41,339 bases of DNA from an uncultured bacterium (GTDB lineage Bacteria > Bacteroidota > Bacteroidia > Bacteroidales > CAIXTV01). The position numbers and the translations under genes are program-made. Numbering within the stretch: the first letter of the stretch is position 1; every line of letters starts with the position of its first letter. The notes beneath the pieces are model-generated. The model saw only the letters and a program-made list of their open reading frames with translations, was not told where the DNA came from and made no database searches. This document shows positions 17,550-25,782 of this stretch, piece by piece. The DNA lies in assembly GCA_903922465.1 (NCBI GenBank), contig CAIXTV010000150.1, positions 1 to 41,339 on the forward strand, given 5' to 3'.

Positions 17550-20500
17550 ATGAGAAGACTAATTTTTCTTCTTTTGTTTACATTTCTACTCTTTTCGTGC
17601 CATCAACAAAAGGAAAAGAAAAGTTTAGGCTCTTCCACTCCTTTAATAGTTGAAGCTAAGGGATATATTGTCCCTATGGAATCGTTGCGAAAGCCAAACG
17701 TCTTATACATCGACACCAACAAACTTAAGAAAATTGCCGCCCCAAAGCCCACTATCATTGCCTTTGATAAAAGTATTTGTCCTGTTAAAAAACCAAATTT
17801 CAGCAAAGCAGGAATCCCTAAAATAGCGATTCCCGGACAAACTCCCTATGGTTTACCAAAAATCAGGAAAGCAATCGATAGTTCTTTTATTGCAGGAATC
17901 CCCGAAGTTGTTGAAGCGAAAGCACCATATACCAAAGATCAAAATCCTCAAAACTTCTCCTCTTATAGTAAATTGCAGGGGTTAAAACAGCAAAACATCT
18001 ATTGTATGCTAGAAGATAAGGCTGGAAATCTCTGGTTTGGCACCAATGGTGGTGGAGCCTCTAAGTTTGATGGAAAATCTTTCACTCATTACAGCAGAAA
18101 AGAGGGTTTATCAAGCAATGTAGTCCGTTGCATGATGGAAGACAAGAAAGGAAACATTTGGTTCGGCTCCTTCAACGGGGGGCTTAGTCGGTTCGATGGA
18201 ATCTCGTTTAGCCGCTTCACCACCAACAACGGTCTTTCGAATAACGACATCTTTTGTATGTTGGAAGACAATGCTGGAAACATTTGGCTAGGAACCAACG
18301 GTGGTGGAGTTTGCCGTTTCGATGGGAAAAACTTCACGAATTATACCGACAATGAAGGCTTATCGAATAATTTCGTCTTAAGTATTTTACAAGACAAAAA
18401 GGGGAATATCTGGTTTGGCACCAACGGAGGGGGAGCATGTCGTTTCGATGGTAAATCCTTCGCAATATACACCACGAATGAAGGTTTGTCAAACAATAAT
18501 GTCTACTCAATGCTTGAAGATAAGAGCGGAAACATATGGCTTGCTACTTTCGGAGGGGGGGTGAGCCGATTCGACGGAACTTCCTTTTGTAACTTCACAA
18601 CTAACGAAAATCTTGCTAACAATATGGTCAGGGCGGCGATAGAAGACAAGAACGGAAATCTCTGGTTTGGCACCGACGGTGGAGGTGTTTGCAAGTTCGA
18701 CGGAGAATCTTTCACTCGATATACGTCTAAAGATGGTCTTTCAAGCAATGTAATTATTAGTATGCTCCAAGACAGCAAAGGAAATCTTTGGTTCGGCACC
18801 TACGATGGAGGGGTGAATCGATTTGACGGAAAATCATTCACCCATTTCACCGAAAGCGAAGGCCTTTCGAACAAACACATCAATTGCATTTTCAAAGATA
18901 AAAAGGGAAACATTTGGCTGGGCTCCGAAAAAGGGGAAGTGAACAAATATGACGGGAAAACCTTCGTGCAATATTCTCTAAAAGAAAGTTTTTCGAACAA
19001 AGACGTTCTATGTATAACAGAAGACCGAAAAGGAAACCTCTGGTTTGGCAGCAATGGTGGTGGGCTTTGCAAGTTCGACGGAAAATGGTTTAGCTATTAC
19101 ACTTCGAAAGATGGTATATCTTATAATTATATTTATTGCCTGCAGGAAGATAAAAACGGAAAGCTTTGGTTGGGAACTTATGGAGAGGGAGTTTACCAAT
19201 TCAACGGAAGTTCATTTACCCACTACACTTCAGAAGAAGGCCTTTCGAACAATGATGTTTTTAGCATTTATGAAGATAAGTCAGGAAACCTTTGGTTTGG
19301 CACTGGCGACGGAAAAGCAAGCAAGTTTGACGGCAAATCCTTCACACATTTCTCGATAAAAGAAGGCTTTAGCAATAATGCCATCAGGGCAGTGTTTGAG
19401 GATAAGAATGCGAACCTCTGGTTTGGCACCTATGGAAGCGGAGTATGCCGATTCGACGGGAAATCCTTCATACATTACACTGTTGATGATGGTTTATCAA
19501 GCAATAATGTATTAAGCATTATGGAAGACAAGAATAATAACCTCTGGTTTGGGACCAGCTTTGGAATTAGCAAACTTTCAGTAAACAAATTAAATGAAAT
19601 CGAAACTCCACTAAATCCAAATAAAGAAGTTAATGTTATTTTCAGGAACTACACTTATGAAGATGGCTTTTTAGGGGTGGGCGTCAATACAGGGAAATCT
19701 CTTTGTGAAGATAATAATGGCACCATTTGGATTGCTACTAACGACCGATTGACTGCATACCACCCCCAAGGAGAGACATCCGACACCATTCCTCCCAATA
19801 TTCAACTCACAGGAATCGAACTGTTTAATGAAAAGATTAATTGGATTAATTTACAATATAAAAAAGACACCACATTCCAATTAGACAATGGTGTAAGCGT
19901 TGGGGATTTTATTTTTTCAGGAATTTCGAAATGGAATTCTTTGCCCGAAAACCTAAGTTTAGCTTATAACAATAACTACCTTACTTTTAAGTTCATTGGA
20001 ATCACTCAAAAAAGTCCTCGCAAAACTCAATACTGCTATAAATTAGAAGGAATGGATGAAAACTGGAATACAATCACCAGCCTGACCGAAGCACACTATG
20101 GTAACCTTCCTGCCAAAACCTTCACCTTTAAAGTAAAAGCCATGAACTGCGAAGGATATTGGAGCGATGAACTTCAATACAGCTTCACCATTCGTCCACC
20201 CTGGTGGAAAACTTGGTGGGCCTACATATTATATGTTGTTTCCTCCATTTCTGCCATAGTTTTCTATATAAAACGAAGGGAGAAGACCTTAAAAGAACGA
20301 CAAAAAGTCCTCGAACAAACCGTTGAAGAACGAACTGCCGAAGTAGTATCAGAAAAAAGAATTGTAGAAAAACAGAAAGCCGAATTAGAGATAGAAAAAA
20401 GACGTAGCGATGACCTCTTGCTCAATATTCTTCCCGAAGAAGTTGCTGAAGAACTCAAACAAAAAGGAAGTGCCGAAGCCCGTCAGTTCGATGACGTAAC

Positions 20501-21068
20501 CGTTATGTTTACCGACTTCAAAAACTTTACACAGATCACTGAAAAACTTTCACCATCCGAGCTTGTTGCAGAAATACACAAGTACTTTATTGGTTTCGAC
20601 GAGATAATCAGTAAATATAATATCGAAAAAATTAAAACCATTGGCGATAGCTATATGTGTGCCGGTGGCTTGACCAAAAATAATAAAACCACAGCCATCG
20701 ACGTCCTTAAGGCAGCTCTCGAAATAAGAGAATTCATAAAACAATACCTCTACGACACCAAAAAAGAGATTAGTGAACCTTTCGAAATAAGGATAGGAAT
20801 TCATACAGGCTCAGTTGTTGCAGGAATAGTGGGCAATAAAAAATTCGCCTACGACATTTGGGGCGATACAGTGAATATTGCTTCTAGAATGGAAAGCAGT
20901 GGAGACGCTGGTAAAATAAATATTAGCGGTGCAACCTACGAATTGGTTAAAGATGCATTCAATTGTAGCTATCGAGGCAAAGTTCCTGCTAAGAATAAGG
21001 GGGAGATTGATATGTATTTTGTGGAAGTCCGAAATCCTGAAGATATACCCACAATGCAGGAAAATTAG
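17550..21068 (+). CDS. Lipoprotein receptor adenylate cyclase (Reg_prop propeller, Y_Y_Y, TM, class III cyclase)
   Basis: This 1,172-residue protein joins an extracytoplasmic sensor to a cytoplasmic cyclase. It has a lipoprotein-type signal (LLLFTFLLFSC, Cys17). Fourteen Reg_prop blades follow at about residues 147-735: thirteen regular ~39-residue units with N-L/I-W-F-G-T...F-D-G, plus a later T-I-W-I-A-T-N. A Y_Y_Y domain spans about 800-885, then a membrane segment (~889-907), a coiled coil and a class III cyclase domain (~975-1165). Metal-binding Asp is in MFTDF (about 989) and TIGDSY (about 1033). The adenine-specifying Lys in EKIKTIG and Asp in YDIWGD point to ATP, and the N-x-A-S-R motif is present. 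These sensors usually feed histidine kinases. An in-frame TTG at 17502 is less likely than the ATG at 17550. Confidence 0.9.
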   Translation: MRRLIFLLLFTFLLFSCHQQKEKKSLGSSTPLIVEAKGYIVPMESLRKPNVLYIDTNKLKKIAAPKPTIIAFDKSICPVKKPNFSKAGIPKIAIPGQTPYGLPKIRKAIDSSFIAGIPEVVEAKAPYTKDQNPQNFSSYSKLQGLKQQNIYCMLEDKAGNLWFGTNGGGASKFDGKSFTHYSRKEGLSSNVVRCMMEDKKGNIWFGSFNGGLSRFDGISFSRFTTNNGLSNNDIFCMLEDNAGNIWLGTNGGGVCRFDGKNFTNYTDNEGLSNNFVLSILQDKKGNIWFGTNGGGACRFDGKSFAIYTTNEGLSNNNVYSMLEDKSGNIWLATFGGGVSRFDGTSFCNFTTNENLANNMVRAAIEDKNGNLWFGTDGGGVCKFDGESFTRYTSKDGLSSNVIISMLQDSKGNLWFGTYDGGVNRFDGKSFTHFTESEGLSNKHINCIFKDKKGNIWLGSEKGEVNKYDGKTFVQYSLKESFSNKDVLCITEDRKGNLWFGSNGGGLCKFDGKWFSYYTSKDGISYNYIYCLQEDKNGKLWLGTYGEGVYQFNGSSFTHYTSEEGLSNNDVFSIYEDKSGNLWFGTGDGKASKFDGKSFTHFSIKEGFSNNAIRAVFEDKNANLWFGTYGSGVCRFDGKSFIHYTVDDGLSSNNVLSIMEDKNNNLWFGTSFGISKLSVNKLNEIETPLNPNKEVNVIFRNYTYEDGFLGVGVNTGKSLCEDNNGTIWIATNDRLTAYHPQGETSDTIPPNIQLTGIELFNEKINWINLQYKKDTTFQLDNGVSVGDFIFSGISKWNSLPENLSLAYNNNYLTFKFIGITQKSPRKTQYCYKLEGMDENWNTITSLTEAHYGNLPAKTFTFKVKAMNCEGYWSDELQYSFTIRPPWWKTWWAYILYVVSSISAIVFYIKRREKTLKERQKVLEQTVEERTAEVVSEKRIVEKQKAELEIEKRRSDDLLLNILPEEVAEELKQKGSAEARQFDDVTVMFTDFKNFTQITEKLSPSELVAEIHKYFIGFDEIISKYNIEKIKTIGDSYMCAGGLTKNNKTTAIDVLKAALEIREFIKQYLYDTKKEISEPFEIRIGIHTGSVVAGIVGNKKFAYDIWGDTVNIASRMESSGDAGKINISGATYELVKDAFNCSYRGKVPAKNKGEIDMYFVEVRNPEDIPTMQEN
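17985..19575 (+). repeat. ~117-bp coding tandem repeats (Reg_prop blades)
   Basis: Within the cyclase gene, thirteen consecutive units of about 39 codons repeat at DNA level, with recurring strings such as CTCTGGTTTGGCACC and TTCGACGGAAAATC. The units are diverged enough to be stable, but similarity is high enough for slipped recombination to change blade number. Confidence 0.75.
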
Positions 21069-21756
21069 CTAATATCCTTAAGCCACATTTCGCAGCTCTG
21101 AAATTGATAATACAATATTAAGAAAAGCAGATATTCTGTTTTTTAAAATCAGTTGGAAGCAGTTTTAAGGGTTAATTTTCGTCTTAAATTTACATTTTAA
21201 CGTTTTATTGTGTTTTGCCTCATCCACTCGAGTGGATTGGGCAAAAAATTATTTTGGAAGCAATACACTCGAGTGAATTGAGTAAAAAATTATTTTGGAA
21301 GCAATACACTCGAGTGGATTGAGTAAAAAATTATTTTGGAAGCAATACACTCGAGTGGATCGAGTAAATAATTATTTTGGAAGCAATACACTCGAGTGGA
21401 TTGAGTAAAAAATTATTCTGGATGCAATACACTCGAGTGGATGGCATCCATCCTCAGTATTGACGGGGTATTTAATTTTTCTTAACTTTCAAATAAATGC
21501 AAAAACTTCTTCGATTTGACTCATTCGAGAAAATTTGATAGGGTTTTAGTGGTTTCATCACCTTTGCAAAAGTTCTAAATCTTAGATTGGTTAGCTTTTT
21601 TATTTTCTCTAATTATAGGAACACTTTGATTGTTTACAGTAAAAATAATATTAAAAGAATTATTACTTCCGAAAATGAATGAATCTATTGCAGACTCACA
21701 TAAGAGTTTAGAAAAAAAATTATTATGGTCATCTTTATGGTCACATTTGTGGTCAC
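21069..21756. other. Intergenic region before the tRNA terminator
   Basis: No gene is visible. It contains the second 41-bp array (21225-21449) and a small 12-bp tandem of TGGTCA words (21726, 21738, 21750) beside the tRNA terminator. The remainder is plain AT-rich sequence. Confidence 0.55.
21225..21449. repeat. 41-bp tandem repeat array with CACTCGAGTG palindromes, 5 full units plus a partial
   Basis: The perfect 10-bp palindrome CACTCGAGTG (CACTCGAGTGAA in one copy) begins at 21225, 21266, 21307, 21348, 21389 and 21430, exactly 41 bp apart. The intervening 31 bp (GATTGAGTAAAAAATTATTT then TGGAAGCAATA) are nearly identical in all units. The final unit ends in GGATGGCATCC, which can pair with GGATGC at 21420-21425. 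The homogeneity suggests recent expansion or gene conversion. It is intergenic, between a plus-strand gene and a minus-strand tRNA. Confidence 0.9.
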
Positions 21757-21791
21757 AAAAAAAGTTTCAAGAATTTAAAACATCTTGAAAC
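21757..21791 (-). terminator. Rho-independent terminator of tRNA-Val
   Basis: On the minus strand GTTTCAAG (21791-21784) pairs perfectly with CTTGAAAC (21771-21764) and is followed by seven Ts (21763-21757). It lies 16 nt past the tRNA 3' end. Confidence 0.8.
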
Positions 21792-21806
21792 TCCTATCTA
21801 TCTAAG

Positions 21807-21881
21807 TGGGATGTACTGGATTCGAACCAGTGACCTCATGCCTGTCAAGCATGCGTTCTAAACCAACTGAACTAACATCCC
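21807..21881 (-). tRNA. tRNA-Val (anticodon GAC)
   Basis: Read on the minus strand, the 7-bp acceptor stem GGGATGT/ACATCCC closes a full cloverleaf. The D-arm is AGTTCAGTTGGTTTAGAAC, the anticodon arm is CATGC-TTGACAG-GCATG, and the T-arm is ACTGG-TTCGAAT-CCAGT. Loop position 34-36 is GAC, which reads GUC/GUU valine codons. CCA is not encoded. It stands alone, with its own promoter and terminator. Confidence 0.93.
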
Positions 21882-21890
21882 TTTGGCTTG

Positions 21891-21920
21891 CAAAAATACG
21901 GATTAATTGATAAGGAACAA
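21891..21920 (-). promoter_or_regulatory. Consensus promoter for tRNA-Val
   Basis: On the minus strand a -33 TTG (21920-21918), 19 nt of spacer and a -7 TATTTTTG (21898-21891) match the Bacteroidota consensus closely. The -7 element ends 9 nt before the mature tRNA 5' end. Confidence 0.7.
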
Positions 21921-22030
21921 GAAACTTATTAAAGTTTCGGACATTAAGAACAACTAAAGCGAAAAACCCCTACACTTAGCGCATAATTCAAGCCCCTTCA
22001 GACTCTAGAGCACATCAAGGGACATATTGT

Positions 22031-22846
22031 TTATAAATCCTTAAGCAATTCTTTAATGATTAATGTCATACGGGGTTCTACCCTACTTGCTGCTTCAATC
22101 ACTTGTTGATGGGTAATTTCTACAATTTTCCCTTCTACCCCCAAATCAGAAATCACCGAGAAGGCAAAACAAGTCATCCCCATATGTCGTGCTACAATAA
22201 CTTCAGGAACAGTCGACATTCCAACAGCATCAGCTCCGATAGTGTGTATATATTTATACTCGGCGGCAGTTTCAAATGTTGGGCCGCTCACCCCTGCATA
22301 AACCCCTGTTTGATAACTAATTTGATTAGCCGTAGCAATCGATTTTACTTTCTCGAGTATGGCTTTGTTATACGCATTGCTCATATCAGGAAAACGTGGG
22401 CCAAGAGAGTCATCGTTTTTACCTATTAAAGGATTAGGCATAAGATTGATATGGTCGGTAATCAGCATTAAGTCACCTACTTCAAATGCAGGATTCAAAC
22501 CTCCACTGGCATTTGAAAGGATTAACAATTCAACACCAAGATATTTCATAACCCTGATAGGATATGTAACTTCCTGCATATTATAACCTTCATAAAAATG
22601 GAATCGCCCCTGCATGGCAACGATAGGCTGGTTGCCTAAAGTTCCGAAAATCATATTTCCTTTATGCCCCTCAACCGTCGAAACGGGGAAATGAGGAATA
22701 TCAGAATAGTTTATTGTTTCTGTTACATCGATTTCCTTTGTAAGTCCACCTAAACCCGTTCCCAATATGACCCCAACGCGGGGTCTGGTTTTTGTTTGAC
22801 TAAAAATATAATCAACTGTTTCATTAATTTTTGCTAACATATTCAA
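22031..22846 (-). CDS. punA: Purine nucleoside phosphorylase, trimeric type
   Basis: This 271-residue enzyme phosphorolyses purine nucleosides to base and ribose 1-phosphate in the cytoplasm. Family motifs include V-I-L-G-T-G-L-G-G (phosphate loop), V-E-G-H-K-G-N, Q-G-R-F-H-F-Y-E-G-Y, S-N-A-S-G-G-L-N-P and GPTFETAAE followed by GADAVGMSTVPEVIVARH. The base-selecting position, Asn243 in human PNP (F-S-L-I-T-N), is Asp here (F-S-V-I-S-D, about D234). In the human enzyme this change is known to allow 6-aminopurine nucleosides. The gene is the last of a minus-strand operon, overlapping lpxK by up to 23 nt and following ade. The start may be the ATG at 22846 or 22840. Confidence 0.93.
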   Translation of the reverse strand: MNMLAKINETVDYIFSQTKTRPRVGVILGTGLGGLTKEIDVTETINYSDIPHFPVSTVEGHKGNMIFGTLGNQPIVAMQGRFHFYEGYNMQEVTYPIRVMKYLGVELLILSNASGGLNPAFEVGDLMLITDHINLMPNPLIGKNDDSLGPRFPDMSNAYNKAILEKVKSIATANQISYQTGVYAGVSGPTFETAAEYKYIHTIGADAVGMSTVPEVIVARHMGMTCFAFSVISDLGVEGKIVEITHQQVIEAASRVEPRMTLIIKELLKDL

Positions 22847-23876
22847 TTATTTGCTTATTAAACTTTATTTTATCTTCTTTATGAAACTCTACCTGTACAG
22901 GAACGAAATACAATGGTATATCGTTTAAAATATCGATAAGTTTTGCTGCTTGCAATCGCATGACATCTTTTTCGGTGGTCATCATCACCTTGTTCTTGGT
23001 ATATATATTTTGGAATGTAGATTTAATTTTTTCAATGTCGGCGAGGGTAAAATCGTGATGGTCGGTAAACTTCATCACTATTACTTCGTTACTTTGATGT
23101 TTCAGATGCACTTCTAAAGGATAAACATTAGCAATTCCAGCAAAAAGGAATATGGTGGAAATATTATCCATAGGATTTTGAATCGCAGCATCGGTCAAAG
23201 GTACAGCTAAGCCATATTTTAAATAAGAAAAAAATAAATTTTGATTAGTGCGAAGTTTTAATTGCTCCTCAATACTTCGACGTGTTATAGGGGAGAGAAT
23301 TTTCGGGGTTTTTGTAACCACAATAATATCTGCACGGTTTGCACCCGAGCGAAATTCCCTTAAATTGCCCGTGGGTAGAATATAATCATTGGCGTAAAGA
23401 CTATAGTAATCGGTGAGGAGAACAGAAAGCCCTGGCTTAATGGAACGATGTTGAAACCCATCGTCCAGAATTATACACTCCAAATCAAATATTAAATTAA
23501 GAAGTTGTCGAACTCCTGAAACCCTGCTTTCACAAACTGCCACCGAAACCGTATCAAATTTAGAAAGATATTGTTTGCTTTCATCCCCAATAATATAACT
23601 ATCATCTGCTTGAGTTGCCAAAACAAATCCCTTGGTTTTTCGTCCATACCCCCTACTTAAGGTTGCTAAACGAAAATTATTTCGCAGTAAACGGATAAGA
23701 TACTCTACATGAGGAGTTTTCCCTGTGCCTCCCATCGAAAGATTTCCCACACAGATAACCGGAATATCAAAACTAGTATGTTTCAAAATCCCCCAATCGA
23801 AGAGTCTGTTTCTAAACAAAATAACAATTCCGTAAAGCACTGCAAATGGGAATAATATATACCTCAGAAATTTCAT
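22824..23876 (-). CDS. lpxK: Tetraacyldisaccharide 4'-kinase LpxK
   Basis: LpxK phosphorylates the 4' position of the lipid A disaccharide at the inner membrane. The 350-residue protein has a hydrophobic N-terminus (LRYILFPFAVLYGIVILFRN) and then the Walker A-like VGNLSMGGTGKTPHVEYLI near residues 42-60. L-S-R-G-Y-G-R-K-T-K-G and the typical I-L-D-D-G-F-Q-H-R motif near 136-144 follow, then R-E-F-R-S-G. Length is normal. It overlaps punA at its 3' end and begins 42 nt after the ade stop, so the three genes are probably one transcript. Linking lipid A synthesis with purine salvage is likely just an operon of convenience. It also shows that the organism makes lipid A. Confidence 0.95.
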   Translation of the reverse strand: MKFLRYILFPFAVLYGIVILFRNRLFDWGILKHTSFDIPVICVGNLSMGGTGKTPHVEYLIRLLRNNFRLATLSRGYGRKTKGFVLATQADDSYIIGDESKQYLSKFDTVSVAVCESRVSGVRQLLNLIFDLECIILDDGFQHRSIKPGLSVLLTDYYSLYANDYILPTGNLREFRSGANRADIIVVTKTPKILSPITRRSIEEQLKLRTNQNLFFSYLKYGLAVPLTDAAIQNPMDNISTIFLFAGIANVYPLEVHLKHQSNEVIVMKFTDHHDFTLADIEKIKSTFQNIYTKNKVMMTTEKDVMRLQAAKLIDILNDIPLYFVPVQVEFHKEDKIKFNKQIIEYVSKN

Positions 23877-23918
23877 GGGGGTAAAACTACAATAAAATAT
23901 TGAAATTTAGCTTTCTTA

Positions 23919-25550
23919 CTAAATAAAAAGCTTGGTAAAAGAAAAAGTATTTCCATCAAACAAACCTTTATCGCTAAGTTTAAGTTCAGGAATAACTAAT
24001 AAAGCCATGAAAGAAAGTGTCATATAAGGGGCTAGCATGGAGGTTCCTAACGAAATTGTTTTCGTATTGAGCATTTCATACATTTCAGCTACTCTATATC
24101 CGTCGTCGGTCGACATTAAGCCTGCAACAGGCAAGGGTAAAACATATTCCTCATTAGCATTCACTAAAGAAATCCCACCTTTGCTTTCAATGATTAGATT
24201 GATTGCTCTTGTTATTTCCTCGTCTGTTGTTCCTACTGCAATTATATTGTGGCTATCATGCGCAACGGTTGATGCAATAGCGCCTTTTTTAAAACCAAAC
24301 CCTTTAATGAATCCAATGGCAGGCGTTTGTTCTTTCTGATAACGATTTAATACTACCAATTTCAACAAGTCTCGTTTTAAATCACTTATTGCGAAACCAT
24401 CTATAGTAAGTGGTTCTTGAACAATATTACGGGTTATCAGTTGCCCTTCTATTGCTTCAACAATCTGAAGTTTGTCAGAAGTCGCTTTCACTTTAATATC
24501 TTCAGTAGAAATTTCTACTGCTTCAAAAATATTTGGTTTTAATTCGTGAACACTTGGCAAAAGGCATTTCCCATTCTCTGCAACTTTTTCTCCATTAATA
24601 AAAGTGGAAATTACCCTGAAATTGGAAAGATTATCAACCACAATAAAATCGGCTACGTCTCCCTTTTGCAACAATCCAACGGGTAAATTATAATGTTTAG
24701 CTGGGGTATAGGTGCAACTTCTAATAACATCCATTACATCGAAATCCATCGAAATAGCTTTTTTAATAAGAAGATTAATATGTCCTTTCACTAAATCATC
24801 GGCATGTTTATCATCAGAACAAAGCATCACACTATCGGGCATTAGTCGAATAATTTCGCATAGGGCATCGAAATTCTTTGCCGCACTTCCTTCACGAATT
24901 TGAATTTTAATTCCAAAACGGGCTTTCTCGAGAGCTTCATCCAAATCGAAGCACTCATGATCGGTTGTGATACCTGCATTTGCATATTTTTCTGCTGATT
25001 CACCAGTTACACCAGGGGCATGGCCATCAACAGGTTTATTGTATTTCCTAGCCAAATCAAGTTTATTTTTTACTGACACATCATCAAAGAGAACTCCTGG
25101 GAAATTCATCATTTCTGAAAGATAAAATATATCATTACTTTTCAGTAATTCTTCTGTTTCTGCTTCATTAAATACAGCACCTGAAGTTTCGAAAGGAGTA
25201 GCAGGAACACATGAAGGGGCTCCAAAGAATATTTTAAAAGGAGTTTTCTTGCTGTTTTCTATCATAAACCTAACTCCCGTCGAACCTAGGACATTGGCTA
25301 TTTCATGTGGATCGGAAACCGTGGCAGTTGTTCCATGAACAACAGCCAGACGCGCAAACTCCGAAGGAATTAGCATGGAACTCTCGATGTGGACATGAGA
25401 ATCAATCAATCCGGGCAGAATATATTGTTCTGGAGCAGTTTCATCTTCAACTATTTCAATGATAATTCCTTTATCAATAGTAATTTTCCCCTTGAAAATC
25501 TTTTTGTTAACTACATCTATTATTTTTCCTGAAATTGAATATGTTGACAT
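23919..25550 (-). CDS. ade: Adenine deaminase
   Basis: This 543-residue amidohydrolase deaminates adenine to hypoxanthine for purine salvage. The metal-binding motifs of the family are present: G-L-I-D-S-H-V-H-I-E-S-S-M (about 47-59), T-V-S-D-P-H-E-I-A-N-V, V-D-G-H-A-P-G, T-T-D-H-E-C and C-S-D-D-K-H. The C-terminal adenine deaminase domain carries VAHDSHNIIAVG and L-P-L-P-V-A-G-L-M-S. Length matches bacterial Ade (about 540-580). It is the first gene of ade-lpxK-punA; coupling to a nucleoside phosphorylase would let the cell convert adenosine through adenine to hypoxanthine. No clear TAnnTTTG element is visible at a good distance upstream. Confidence 0.95.
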   Translation of the reverse strand: MSTYSISGKIIDVVNKKIFKGKITIDKGIIIEIVEDETAPEQYILPGLIDSHVHIESSMLIPSEFARLAVVHGTTATVSDPHEIANVLGSTGVRFMIENSKKTPFKIFFGAPSCVPATPFETSGAVFNEAETEELLKSNDIFYLSEMMNFPGVLFDDVSVKNKLDLARKYNKPVDGHAPGVTGESAEKYANAGITTDHECFDLDEALEKARFGIKIQIREGSAAKNFDALCEIIRLMPDSVMLCSDDKHADDLVKGHINLLIKKAISMDFDVMDVIRSCTYTPAKHYNLPVGLLQKGDVADFIVVDNLSNFRVISTFINGEKVAENGKCLLPSVHELKPNIFEAVEISTEDIKVKATSDKLQIVEAIEGQLITRNIVQEPLTIDGFAISDLKRDLLKLVVLNRYQKEQTPAIGFIKGFGFKKGAIASTVAHDSHNIIAVGTTDEEITRAINLIIESKGGISLVNANEEYVLPLPVAGLMSTDDGYRVAEMYEMLNTKTISLGTSMLAPYMTLSFMALLVIPELKLSDKGLFDGNTFSFTKLFI

Positions 25551-25782
25551 AATATGTTTATTTGTTGTTGAAGTAAAATTATAAAAAATATTCGAGAGTT
25601 AAGCGATAAAATATATATTTGCCTAAAATAAAAGTTCTTTCTTTTTGGAAGTATAATGCAATTACCTTTATGTAAGTCTTTGATCCCCTTCATTGAAAAG
25701 CTATTCAGTAAGGGATGCAAAGAAGCACAATTTTCATGAAAACCCTTATACAACTATAAAAGAAATAAAAATAATTGACTCA

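Noticed and set aside
18089-19475. Several minus-strand frames with P-S-N-R and S-S-x-R-F-P-F repeats
   Set aside because: They are antisense reflections of the tandem Reg_prop blades in the cyclase gene.
20550-20804. Minus-strand frame inside the cyclase domain
   Set aside because: It lies wholly antisense to the conserved catalytic motifs of the real gene.
21225-21449. CRISPR array
   Set aside because: The segments between palindromes are nearly identical, so they are not spacers; no cas genes.
21807-21881. tRNA-Asp
   Set aside because: The minus-strand anticodon loop is TTGACAG, giving anticodon GAC (valine), not GTC.
25560-25690. Shared divergent promoter between ade and the DUF5686 gene
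   Set aside because: No TAnnTTTG with a -33 TTG could be placed convincingly on either strand.
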